Shown here one piece after another: positions 31,552-38,586 of a stretch of DNA of 38,586 bases (within the stretch, counting starts at the first letter, position 1; every line of letters begins with the position of its first letter). The notes beneath the pieces are model-generated. The model saw only the letters and a program-made list of their open reading frames with translations, made no database searches and was not told where the DNA came from. The DNA comes from Allofournierella massiliensis (lineage in GTDB: Bacteria; Bacillota; Clostridia; Oscillospirales; Ruminococcaceae), in assembly GCF_004345265.1 (NCBI RefSeq), contig NZ_SLUM01000031.1, positions 1 through 38,586 of the forward strand. Direction: 5' to 3'. The position numbers were made by a program, and so were the translations under genes.

Positions 31552-31962
31552 CTACCAGGGAAGGGAAAGCCCGTTTCGGAGAGCGTATTGCTCTGCCTTG
31601 TGTGCGAACCGGTAGTACCCGACACAGGAAGCCAAACTGACTTCAGCAGCACAGGCGATTACATGATGCAGAGAGAGCAATCTGAAAAAACGGTACAGGA
31701 AAGAAGAGGAGTGACTGATCGTGCCCAACCGGCAAATGTGAACCTGATCCACATCTCCGCTTTTTACATGGCGCATCATTTCACGGTAACCGGAACGATG
31801 CAGCCAGCCTCGACGGGTATCAATGCTCGTACCGACGATAGTGCAGTTTTGAAGATTAGCGCGCAGGCGCAGAAAATTCAGCTGATTCAGTGTGCCGAGT
31901 TCATCACCGGGAAGCCGCGCATAAAGCCAGACGCGAGGGGAAGATTTCGTGTTTTGTTGCAT
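31552..31962 (-). CDS. Serine-recombinase-like protein, catalytic serine replaced
   Basis: 136 residues, GAGGT before the ATG. The fold of a resolvase N-terminal domain is visible: RVWLYARLPGDELGTLNQLN, then NCTIVGTSIDTR, GYREMMRHVKSGDVDQVHIC and RLGTISHSSSFLYRFFRLL. In active enzymes the first motif reads YxRxS; here it is YARLP, so the nucleophile is gone. The protein ends after the dimer region, with no zinc ribbon or long DNA-binding domain. It probably binds DNA or is a relic. The adjacent hairpin cluster could be its site. Confidence 0.65.
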   Translation of the reverse strand: MQQNTKSSPRVWLYARLPGDELGTLNQLNFLRLRANLQNCTIVGTSIDTRRGWLHRSGYREMMRHVKSGDVDQVHICRLGTISHSSSFLYRFFRLLSLHHVIACAAEVSLASCVGYYRFAHKAEQYALRNGLSLPW

Positions 31963-31980
31963 GGTTTACCTCAAAAAAAT

Positions 31981-32002
31981 GGGGGTTCCATTACGAACCC
32001 CC
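31981..32002 (-). terminator. Terminator of the sortase-surface operon
   Basis: Perfect 8-bp stem GGGGGTTC / GAACCCCC, 6-nt loop, followed on the minus strand by ATTTTTTT. It is 10 bp after the small gene at 32.0 kb. Confidence 0.85.
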
Positions 32003-32012
32003 AAGTTTATTG

Positions 32013-32240
32013 TTATAGAAAAAGTTGTAAAGTTTTCTCCAGGTCCGCATAGCTGGGGAACTGGATATTTTTGTGTATCAGGTAGGAAATGCTTTCGCTC
32101 CATTCCTCCAGGGAATACAATGAATGCTCCGGTTGCTTTAGCAGTTGTGCAAGATCACATAATGCCTGCCAGCGGCATTCTGAACGAAGTGAGAGATCGG
32201 AAATAAAGACTCTCTGAAGAGAAGCCAGCAAGTCTAACAA
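32013..32240 (-). CDS. Small soluble protein following the sortase
   Basis: About 75 residues. AAGGAG lies at 32255-32260; the start could be TTG 32240 or the rare ATT 32246, and the in-frame GTG at 32255 overlaps the binding site. Sequence: LLDLLASLQRVFISDLSLRS, ALCDLAQLLKQPEHSLYSLE, EWSESISYLIHKN. Small proteins with the VFISDL...EEW...SYL pattern occur in other clostridial ICEs. Function unknown; possibly regulatory. It is the last gene before a strong terminator. Confidence 0.6.
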   Translation of the reverse strand: MLDLLASLQRVFISDLSLRSECRWQALCDLAQLLKQPEHSLYSLEEWSESISYLIHKNIQFPSYADLEKTLQLFL

Positions 32241-32259
32241 TCCAATAGAAAACACTCCT

Positions 32260-32964
32260 TTACAGAGCGCTGGCCACAAGAACCAGACGCCCGTTTTCTT
32301 TTTGATAATCACAGGTAATGAGAAATAGATAAGGACCACTGCGCAGCAGATCTTCCTGATAGAAATACGCAGAATGAGCAATTGTGTCCAGCATCTCCTT
32401 TTCCTGTTCGGGTGTCTGCTTATTGAGCCACGCACGAATTGGAGAGTCGCTTCCGGAAACAATCAGACCTGCAAACAATTTGTAATAGCGAATGCCTGTG
32501 CGGGTTTCCCAGCGCACCAAAGAATTCGTTTCAAAAAGCTCCTTGCTTTTGTACTGGGCCAGATCGGCGAACATTGTACCGTCACGCATCAGATGACCGT
32601 AAACAATAAAGTTTCCACTTGTGTTCATATCCGCATTTTCGTCGATAAAGAGCGTTCCGGAACTGGCCGGTTCGCCAAAGAAATCCGTGCGAAGATATTC
32701 TGTATTATCGTTTCCCTGAACTACTGGCCCGTCCACCGTTGTGCCCGGAATTGTAAGCCAGCCGACATAGTCCGGGTTTATGTCGAGCAGACCATGGGAC
32801 CAGTCCCAGAATTCAGAATCGGCGTTACTCTCATAAATGGAAACCAAAGTGTTGGCAGTATTTACTGTTTTCCAAGTGCGATAGGAATTTGAACAAATCA
32901 GGATACTGGCACAAAGGCAGCAGCACATCAGGATGATTCGAATCAAAAATAATGCTCTATTCAT
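32260..32964 (-). CDS. Class B sortase
   Basis: 234 residues from MNRALFLIRII; it overlaps the upstream gene by 8 bp. One N-terminal membrane helix (about 5-25), then a sortase B domain: NPDYVGWLTIPGTTVDGPVV, YLRTDFFGEPASSGTLFIDE, catalytic His in IVYGHLMRDG, catalytic Cys in LFLITCDYQ and catalytic Arg in NGRLVLVA. It would join surface proteins to peptidoglycan or to each other. Neither large secreted protein whose C terminus is visible here ends in a clear sorting signal, so its substrate is uncertain. Confidence 0.93.
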   Translation of the reverse strand: MNRALFLIRIILMCCCLCASILICSNSYRTWKTVNTANTLVSIYESNADSEFWDWSHGLLDINPDYVGWLTIPGTTVDGPVVQGNDNTEYLRTDFFGEPASSGTLFIDENADMNTSGNFIVYGHLMRDGTMFADLAQYKSKELFETNSLVRWETRTGIRYYKLFAGLIVSGSDSPIRAWLNKQTPEQEKEMLDTIAHSAYFYQEDLLRSGPYLFLITCDYQKENGRLVLVASAL

Positions 32965-33286
32965 GGTGTCGCTTTTGAGCGTAAAAGTGAACGCCCAGAT
33001 AACCGAATCCGGTACCCAATGCAATGAAAATCAACTGTCGCTGTCCAATACTCTCATCGCCCATCTTCGGCATCTCATATACCGGATCAGGAGGAATGTA
33101 CATGAAATATTGGGTGCTCATTTTGGGAGAATGATTGGAAGCGATATCGACTTCACTGGAAATTGTTGCGCCCCTTTCACTGGCTTGTTCCACCGGGAGA
33201 TCTTCCGCAGCCCAGACCGGAAACGTGAATAAAGCGCAGGCTGCAAGCGTTGCAAGCAGACCGGCAAGATAAGTTTTGAGCTTCAA
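32957..33286 (-). CDS. Small secreted protein with C-terminal membrane anchor
   Basis: 109 residues. Signal peptide 1-27 (cut after VWAAE region), a Ser/Pro-rich spacer with MYIPPDPVYEMPKMGDESIG, then a C-terminal helix (QLIFIALGTGFGYLGVHFY) and basic tail QKRHHE. This resembles a sortase substrate in plan, although no standard LPxTG or NPQTN box is present; PKMGDES could be a variant. It overlaps the sortase start, so the two are coupled. Confidence 0.6.
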   Translation of the reverse strand: MKLKTYLAGLLATLAACALFTFPVWAAEDLPVEQASERGATISSEVDIASNHSPKMSTQYFMYIPPDPVYEMPKMGDESIGQRQLIFIALGTGFGYLGVHFYAQKRHHE

Positions 33287-33298
33287 CGAAATCCCTCC

Positions 33299-33838
33299 TT
33301 AATTTAAAACAGTAATTTTCAGTTGTGCTACGGCCTGTCCAACCGTGATGTTAGAGTCTACATCAAAAGCGGTAAAAACAGCGGTGGCTGCATAATCGCC
33401 CGGAGCAAGATCAACCTCCAGCTTGTCTTGCTGAATGTGGCTGTTCACTGGCATATAGCCGGAATCGTAAATTTCCTCGCCGGTGTCATCCAGCGTGATG
33501 ATAACCTGCTGTGCGTATAAGTTCTGCGGCCCGTTCTCGATCTTAAGACTGCCGTTCGAATCGCCAGTGGGGAATACTGGATGTGCGTTAATGGAAATGC
33601 TCAGACTGCCTTCTGTGACGACCTCGTTGAGTGCAGCTTGGATCTCATCATTGCTTTTATCCTCCAGCTGCCCCAATTCTGCTTTAATCTGATTTTCCAG
33701 CTGCCGCACATCAGAATGAAAAATCTGAGGATTCATTTTGATCCAGACAATACAGCCAAGCAGCAGCACAATGATCAGGGGCAGAAGCACCAGAATACGT
33801 TTGTTGGATGCTTTGGCGCGCGTTTCAGTGTTTTTCAT
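33299..33838 (-). CDS. Membrane-anchored extracellular protein
   Basis: 179 residues from MKNTETRAKASNK, after GAGGTATGT. One membrane helix (about 15-33: ILVLLPLIIVLLLGCIVWI), a coiled-coil stalk (LENQIKAELGQLEDKSNDEI), then a beta-sandwich-like outer domain (SLSISINAHPVFPTGDSNGS to QAVAQLKITVLN). It lies in the operon with the sortase. Unknown family; possibly a scaffold for surface proteins. Confidence 0.65.
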   Translation of the reverse strand: MKNTETRAKASNKRILVLLPLIIVLLLGCIVWIKMNPQIFHSDVRQLENQIKAELGQLEDKSNDEIQAALNEVVTEGSLSISINAHPVFPTGDSNGSLKIENGPQNLYAQQVIITLDDTGEEIYDSGYMPVNSHIQQDKLEVDLAPGDYAATAVFTAFDVDSNITVGQAVAQLKITVLN

Positions 33839-33859
33839 ACATACCTCACACAAAAAAGA

Positions 33860-33889
33860 ACTCTTCCGGCAGATTTCTGCCGGAAGAGT
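33860..33889 (-). terminator. Terminator after the 516-residue secreted protein
   Basis: Perfect 14-bp stem ACTCTTCCGGCAGA / TCTGCCGGAAGAGT with a 2-nt loop, followed on the minus strand by TCTTTTTTG. It is 10 bp after the stop and may be leaky into the sortase operon. Confidence 0.85.
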
Positions 33890-33898
33890 CATCAGATC

Positions 33899-35449
33899 TT
33901 ATCGGTTGCTGGTTACGCCATCGCCCGTGACCGTATTGGTTTCGCCGTCCGCAATACCAAAAGCGGGGGTCATGGTGTAGGTCACTTTGACCACGCTGGT
34001 GCAGCCGGAATCGTTGACATTGCCGCCGGCCATCTGGGCTTTCGCGGTAACGCCCAGAGTGGTTGCTTCCTCATCACTTACAGTGCCATCCTCGCCCAGC
34101 TGGGGAGCAGCCAGGAACCAGCCGCGCTCAGTGATGTCGATGGGGGCACTGGCGGTAGACAGATCAATGGCAGATGCGTTGGAGATAGCGGTTTCGGGAG
34201 CCAGGCTCATGGCCAGTTCGCCACGCTTCATATCGGCAGCTTTGGTGCTGGTATCAACCAAACGCCAGGTTGCAGGCTCGGCCTGAAGTTCGCTGACCTT
34301 CAGGGCCAGACCGGTGTCCTTGCCGCCTTCCTGAGAAGCACCCACAACAAAATCAGTACCGAAGTTCCATTCGCCATACACCAGATCACTGCTCAGGGGA
34401 TGGTTGGGATCAATCGCGGTTACGGTTTCCTTCAGCGCATCACCCTCCAGAACACCGGCAACCTTGAAGTCCCACTTGCCATCAATGAAGATCACATAGC
34501 ACTGACCGCTGGCGTTGATGTTTTTGTCGGTCAGCACCAGATAGTTTTCCGGCTCCTGCCAGTCGGGATTGGGGGTTTTGCCGTCCGACATGAAAGCGGG
34601 GTTGGAGTACCAGTAGGTGTACTTCTTTTCCCGGCTGTCGTAGCTGATGGAGAACAGGGTATCATCGCTGTGGTTCTCGTCGTAAATTTTCGCGTAATGG
34701 GTTACTTTGGTGATGTCCACGATGGTGGCGCTAGCACCGGAATTGCTGGTGGAGTAATTTTTCAACTGATAGGCATCAGAGTCGGGAGCAATGATGTTAC
34801 CGGTGCCCCGGTAGCCGTACATGCAGACATACATGGGGACAGTTGCTTTCAACTGATAGGTTGCCTTGGTGGCGATGGTCACTTCGTATTCCACACGGCC
34901 ATCGTCGGTTTTGCCGGAAACTACTTCCTCGCTGGTGCTGCCGTCGGGGTCGAGACCGTTCTCGATGTTCACATAGAAATTGGTGCCCATGCTGGGATCG
35001 GCATTGGTGGCGGTGTCCACATCTTCCGATACGGTGGCACTGTCTTTAGTGCCGTGGTGATAGGTGTAGGTGCCGTCATCCTCAGCGCGGCATTCGCTCA
35101 GGGGGACGAACACCACTTCATCCGCACCCACGAAGTAAGCGCCGTAGTCCACGTTGCCCACATTGTACTCGCTGCCTTTGATGTAGGCGCTCGGAACGGC
35201 CTGCCAGCCGGTGCCGTCATCTCGGTCAGCGTAGATCACCTTGCCGTCCTGCACTTTGTAGAACGCTTTATTGCCCACCGGCGTGACCAGTTTGGTGGGG
35301 ATCATGCTGTTGGGATGATTGGTGATGCTCATGTTCGGCTCCGTCATGTCCTCCATGGCGTAGGCCGGGGAGGCTGCGATACCGAGGACCATGGTCAGGG
35401 CGCAGATACCGCTCAGGGCTTTTTTCCAGGTGTTGGTGTTCTTGTTCAT
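33899..35449 (-). CDS. Secreted surface protein with shared C-terminal domain
   Basis: 516 residues from MNKNTNTWKKALSG, after AAGGAG. Signal peptide of about 30 residues (cut after SPAYA). The outer part has beta-rich domains; a block near 195-250 with ATYQLKATVPMYVCMYGY and NYSTSN, and a C-terminal block with MKRGELAMSLAPETAI and MAGGNVNDSGCTSVVKVTYT, recur in the large protein at 35.6 kb. It ends in DGVTSNR with no sorting signal or hydrophobic tail, so it may stay attached through other proteins or be released. Likely an adhesin or part of a surface assembly made for mating contact; function unproven. Confidence 0.7.
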   Translation of the reverse strand: MNKNTNTWKKALSGICALTMVLGIAASPAYAMEDMTEPNMSITNHPNSMIPTKLVTPVGNKAFYKVQDGKVIYADRDDGTGWQAVPSAYIKGSEYNVGNVDYGAYFVGADEVVFVPLSECRAEDDGTYTYHHGTKDSATVSEDVDTATNADPSMGTNFYVNIENGLDPDGSTSEEVVSGKTDDGRVEYEVTIATKATYQLKATVPMYVCMYGYRGTGNIIAPDSDAYQLKNYSTSNSGASATIVDITKVTHYAKIYDENHSDDTLFSISYDSREKKYTYWYSNPAFMSDGKTPNPDWQEPENYLVLTDKNINASGQCYVIFIDGKWDFKVAGVLEGDALKETVTAIDPNHPLSSDLVYGEWNFGTDFVVGASQEGGKDTGLALKVSELQAEPATWRLVDTSTKAADMKRGELAMSLAPETAISNASAIDLSTASAPIDITERGWFLAAPQLGEDGTVSDEEATTLGVTAKAQMAGGNVNDSGCTSVVKVTYTMTPAFGIADGETNTVTGDGVTSNR

Positions 35450-35481
35450 TGTGATTCGCTCCTTTTTCAATTTTTATTTAT

Positions 35482-35500
35482 ATAACGCGAGCAGCGTTAT
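35482..35500 (-). promoter_or_regulatory. Leader hairpin before the 516-residue surface gene
   Basis: Stem ATAACGC / GCGTTAT with a 5-nt loop in the 5' leader, about 20 nt ahead of the ribosome binding site. It may stabilise the mRNA or set translation. Confidence 0.35.
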
Positions 35501-35538
35501 ACCAGGTTTAGCAGCCGAAAAGGCTGAACAATAAAAAA

Positions 35539-35559
35539 TCCCCCTGAAAATCAGGGGGA
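35539..35559 (-). terminator. Terminator after the large lectin-like gene
   Basis: Perfect 9-bp stem TCCCCCTGA / TCAGGGGGA with a 3-nt loop, followed on the minus strand by TTTTTATTG. Confidence 0.85.
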
Positions 35560-35580
35560 GCGATGAAAATGTGGCGTAGG

Positions 35581-38500
35581 TTACTTCTGTCCGATGACCG
35601 GAGTGGTGGGCTGACCGTCGATTACATCCCCGATCTCAACATCAGTTTCGCCAGGGATAGTAATGCCATATTCCGCAATGGTGTAGGTTACACGGGTAAG
35701 GAACGCTTCCTGCCGGTCATTTACGTTACCGCCTGCCATGTTACAGAGCAGGGGAAGCGGCAGTACCGTACCGGATTCGTTGCCGTCGGCATCCCGGCCC
35801 GGATCAATGATCCAGGGAGTGCGGGGTGTGTTGTGGCCCATAACCAGCTGAGTGTCATCCAACTTCATGGATAGTTCACCGCGTTTCAGCTCGGATTGCG
35901 GCTTGTCCACGATGCTCCAGCCGTTGTTGGAAACATCAATATCGGTGATCTGGATTTTGCCGTTGGAGTAGTTGGTGATGCCGTAATTGGTCGGCTCCAC
36001 CACCTCGCCGTCACCGGCGTAGCCATACATGCAGACATACAGCGGCACAGTGGCCTTCAGCTGGAATCGCAGTTCCGGGTGGACGGTGATACTGCCTGCC
36101 ACATAGCGCAGGCTGTAATTCTGTACCTGTTCACCCAGAGGATTTTCCACAGTAGCCACAGTCAGCGTTGAGTTCTGGCTGGCATCCTGGTTCACGGCAA
36201 CGGCATAGCCGGTCACTTTCCAGTGGTCGGTACCCAGCTCGAAGCCGTGATACTGCTCACACCAATCGCAGGGATAGATGCTCTGGTCATGCTCCAGGTC
36301 AAGATATTTGGCCGGGCAACCCATAAACCAATCACTTACCAGCGGGATGCTGTCGTTTGTGTACTGTGTTTTCTTTGTGCCGTTTTCCTCAATCTCGGCC
36401 ACCAGCTTGCTGCCAGTGCTATCGGCCAGACTGACGGTGCTTTCGCTGCCTTTTTCCTTGACCAGCACCACGCTCTGCACAGTGTCACCGTTTTTTAGTG
36501 GCATATCCTTATAAAGAACATCCGCATTGGAACCCAGTGCGGCATAGGTTTCGCCGTCATCCGCCAGCAGATCGAAGGTCACATGGGTTTCGGGGAGACT
36601 TTCGTCCTCTACATACCGGTCGGAATCCTCCACTGTGAGGCGGATTTCACGGGCGTATACCTCCTGGGTGCCATCCAGTACAGCAACAATGTAGTTGCTC
36701 AAAACCGGGTAGTTGGCTTCCGTCAGGCCGGTATAGGTCAGCTTGTACATACCAACTGGCGTCGTTTCGTCAACGATCAGATCGGGAGCGCCGAGAATGG
36801 AGAAATTGCTCTTGCCATAGTCAGCAGTGAGGGTATCTGCGCCCTTCAGTCCGTCCAGTTTCAGCCAGCAGCCTTCCGTGGCGGCGGTATTTGCCTTGTA
36901 GGGTACAGTGTCATGCCAGGGCTTTCCTGCTTCGCCGTAATCCACCGGCTGACCATACATGGTGCGGCTGCTGCCTACCTGAGCGGTGAGCGAAGCGCGG
37001 TAGATCGCACCGGAATAAATCTCCTGAGCAATGTAGTAGTTGCCGCTGGGGTCGTTTACCAGGCTGATGGGGTCGGTTCGGGTGATGGTGTTTTCCTTCA
37101 GCTTCAGGAACCGATCCGGCAAGGTGTGGCCATTTTCGTCTAAGGTTTCACCAGCGTTTGCGGTAGCGTAAGTACCGGCATAGGTCTTCTTATCCACCCA
37201 AACGGCATCGCCGTCTACAATGTTATCGATCAGAATGTCACCAATGGTGGCGGCAGTAGTCGCATCGTAGGCTTTGATGTTCCGGGCATTGTTCGGATCG
37301 TCCAGGTAACGACTGTGTACAGTCAGCGGGCGGGCCGTAATACTGCCGGTGTAATCCTCGTTGCCAATGTAGTAGTTGGAGTAAGGATTGCTGGACAAAG
37401 AAAGAGGACTGGTGCGCCGGATGGAGTAGCTGCCCCGGTCAACCACACCTACGCTGCCGTTGGTGTAATAACCGGTAGCAGTAGTGGTGGAGAGGGTTAC
37501 AGTGTCGCCGCTCACCACGCCGCTGGTAGCTGTCAGCCCCTCAAACTTGATGTTGTTGATGGTTGCATCGCTGGTCTTGTCGTACACCTTGTTGTTGTCA
37601 TGGCTGTACAGGTTGACCGGACGCTTTTTGACAATCAGTGTGCCGTCCAGATCGCCGGTCAGGTAGTAACCGGCGTTGATGCCCGCCTGAGTCAGACTCA
37701 GCTTTACCGTGTAGGTGCCCGCATTGATTACGCCACTGCCGCTGCTTGCAGATGCGGCGATGGTGCGCTGCGGGTAAGCTGCGCTGGGGGTAGCGCAGGT
37801 AATTGTAGCCTGAACATATTGGGCGGGATTACTGATGGTATCACTGTTTACGGTGATGACCGGCATAAGCTCGGTCTTGTCGTACAGCTTGGAGCCGTCC
37901 AGAACAGTGGCGTTAATCTCCACCTTGCCCTGATAGCTCACTTGGGTGCCGATTCGGTCGCTGTCCGATACGCTGTGATTTGTCGGACGCAGGCTATTGT
38001 GAGTTTCGTCGCCCCATTCAACCACAAAGCCGTCACATTCGTGGGCGCGTTCAACATTTTCCCAACCACCGGCACTATCACTGTAGTGGACAGCCTGGTT
38101 TGTGCCATTCGGCTTACCAGGTGCCCATTTTGCGAACCCCCACTGCAGTTGGCCGTCTTTGAAGAATGGAGTACTGGTTTCAGATGCAGGACCATCGATC
38201 CAATACCATTCAGTGGACTGGTCATTATACCGGTACGCTCCAATATAGCCGAAGGAATCTTCCAGCAGATCTTCAATCAGAGCTTGTTCATCTGCAGTGG
38301 TGATATGGGCCAGATAGCCGTAGGTGTCCAATGGAGCGCAGTACATACTGCTGGCTTGGCTGCGAGCCTGATACCAGTCTACGGTTTTTCCGGTTCCATT
38401 GTTGTACTTGCTCACATAGGAGTAGAAATGGCCGGTTGTGCCGTTGTAGATCATATTGGCGTTCCAAAGATCTTCATCGGCGTACCAGAATACTTCTGTG

Positions 38501-38586
38501 CCTCCCTGAACACCGGCGGAGCTGATGCTCATAGGATCATATACAGTGAAGGTAACAGAACGAAGAAAATCCTGCCACTGAGCGGT
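35581..38586 (-). CDS. Large surface protein: C-type lectin-like plus YDG/MBG repeats (5' cut by window)
   Basis: At least 1001 residues; the frame is open to the right edge, so the start lies outside. The first ATG inside (38532) has no ribosome binding site. Order of parts: a C-type lectin-like domain (AARSQASSMYC-type helix region, DTYGYLAHITTADEQALIED, GYIGAYRYND, WIDGPASE, FAKWAPGKPN, CDGFVVEWGDE), then YDG/MBG-type repeats (KLYDKTELMPVI, KVYDKTSDATINNIKF, KAYDATTAATIGDILI, YGQPVDYGEAGKPW), then the C-terminal block shared with the 516-residue protein (FQLKATVPLYVCMYGY, LKRGELSMKLDD, NMAGGNVNDR). It ends in TTPVIGQK, without a hydrophobic anchor. It is probably an adhesin involved in binding host or recipient cells. 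Confidence 0.85.
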   Translation of the reverse strand, partial: TAQWQDFLRSVTFTVYDPMSISSAGVQGGTEVFWYADEDLWNANMIYNGTTGHFYSYVSKYNNGTGKTVDWYQARSQASSMYCAPLDTYGYLAHITTADEQALIEDLLEDSFGYIGAYRYNDQSTEWYWIDGPASETSTPFFKDGQLQWGFAKWAPGKPNGTNQAVHYSDSAGGWENVERAHECDGFVVEWGDETHNSLRPTNHSVSDSDRIGTQVSYQGKVEINATVLDGSKLYDKTELMPVITVNSDTISNPAQYVQATITCATPSAAYPQRTIAASASSGSGVINAGTYTVKLSLTQAGINAGYYLTGDLDGTLIVKKRPVNLYSHDNNKVYDKTSDATINNIKFEGLTATSGVVSGDTVTLSTTTATGYYTNGSVGVVDRGSYSIRRTSPLSLSSNPYSNYYIGNEDYTGSITARPLTVHSRYLDDPNNARNIKAYDATTAATIGDILIDNIVDGDAVWVDKKTYAGTYATANAGETLDENGHTLPDRFLKLKENTITRTDPISLVNDPSGNYYIAQEIYSGAIYRASLTAQVGSSRTMYGQPVDYGEAGKPWHDTVPYKANTAATEGCWLKLDGLKGADTLTADYGKSNFSILGAPDLIVDETTPVGMYKLTYTGLTEANYPVLSNYIVAVLDGTQEVYAREIRLTVEDSDRYVEDESLPETHVTFDLLADDGETYAALGSNADVLYKDMPLKNGDTVQSVVLVKEKGSESTVSLADSTGSKLVAEIEENGTKKTQYTNDSIPLVSDWFMGCPAKYLDLEHDQSIYPCDWCEQYHGFELGTDHWKVTGYAVAVNQDASQNSTLTVATVENPLGEQVQNYSLRYVAGSITVHPELRFQLKATVPLYVCMYGYAGDGEVVEPTNYGITNYSNGKIQITDIDVSNNGWSIVDKPQSELKRGELSMKLDDTQLVMGHNTPRTPWIIDPGRDADGNESGTVLPLPLLCNMAGGNVNDRQEAFLTRVTYTIAEYGITIPGETDVEIGDVIDGQPTTPVIGQK

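Noticed and set aside
32241-32462. 149-residue version of the small protein after the sortase
   Set aside because: The added part is an out-of-frame reading of the sortase gene; AAGGAG at 32255 marks the real start region.
33581-35485. 634-codon open frame on the plus strand
   Set aside because: It is the antisense of the secreted protein gene at 33899-35449, which has a signal peptide, ribosome binding site and terminator. The plus frame has a biased, Gly/His/Ala-rich composition typical of a shadow frame.
1-38586. CRISPR array, tRNA, rRNA, insertion sequence or antibiotic-resistance gene
   Set aside because: No regular spaced direct repeats, cloverleaf, rRNA core motifs, transposase motifs or known resistance proteins were seen on either strand. 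The rrn-leader-like motif near 2.7 kb is not followed by rRNA.

Overview
The window looks like part of an integrative conjugative element (ICE) from a gut Clostridium-group Firmicute, most likely Oscillospiraceae or Lachnospiraceae. The reasons are AGGAGG-type ribosome binding sites, the conjugation module seen in Tn1549-like elements (MOBP relaxase, PcfB, VirD4, Maff2-like pilin, VirB6, PrgI, VirB4, DUF3846) and a Tn916-type tyrosine integrase at the left edge. No species can be named from sequence alone, and the right end of the element lies outside the window.

Layout. 0-3.3 kb (minus strand): integrase, a duplicated-HTH protein, an excisionase-like protein, a 0.6 kb structured non-coding region, and a sigma-70 region-4 protein behind a terminator plus an RBS-sequestering hairpin. 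3.5-6.6 kb (minus): a complete agr quorum-sensing operon in the order agrA-agrC-agrB-agrD, with a divergent Xre regulator at 6.65 kb. 7.2-10.3 kb: an SOS-type cassette with a LexA/S24-like repressor and an SRAP/HMCES protein on plus, and divergently a Y-family polymerase broken by a one-base frameshift plus a small partner. 10.3-10.6 kb (minus): a second, orphan AgrD-like peptide gene of 51 codons, preceded by what looks like the last 44 codons of an agrB. 10.6-17.9 kb (plus): cargo with a broken beta-propeller fragment, a secreted beta-trefoil-like protein, a lipoprotein, an ABC exporter pair and two small exported proteins.

18.0-28.5 kb (minus): the transfer operon, read from relaxase to VirB4, DUF3846 and a membrane protein that lacks the usual peptidoglycan-hydrolase domain. 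28.7-32.0 kb: mobilisation accessory genes (MobC-like, coiled-coil), an overlapping pair of a DUF4869 protein and an unusual P-loop ATPase, a cluster of four hairpins (candidate oriT or res site) and a serine-recombinase-like protein with the catalytic serine replaced. 32.0-38.6 kb (minus): sortase B, two membrane-anchored proteins and two large secreted proteins that share a C-terminal domain; the last (C-type lectin-like plus YDG/MBG-type repeats) runs off the right edge.

How it may work together (inference): the agr system would sense element-bearing cells through a cyclic peptide and feed into control of the adjacent sigma/xis/int module or of cargo. The SOS cassette would answer DNA damage, the transfer operon would build the mating channel, and the sortase locus would decorate the surface for contact. 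The most unusual points are the ICE-borne agr operon together with an orphan second autoinducer gene, the paired hairpins with complementary loops ahead of the sigma gene, the structured RNA between the sigma and xis genes, and the DUF4869/ATPase pair.
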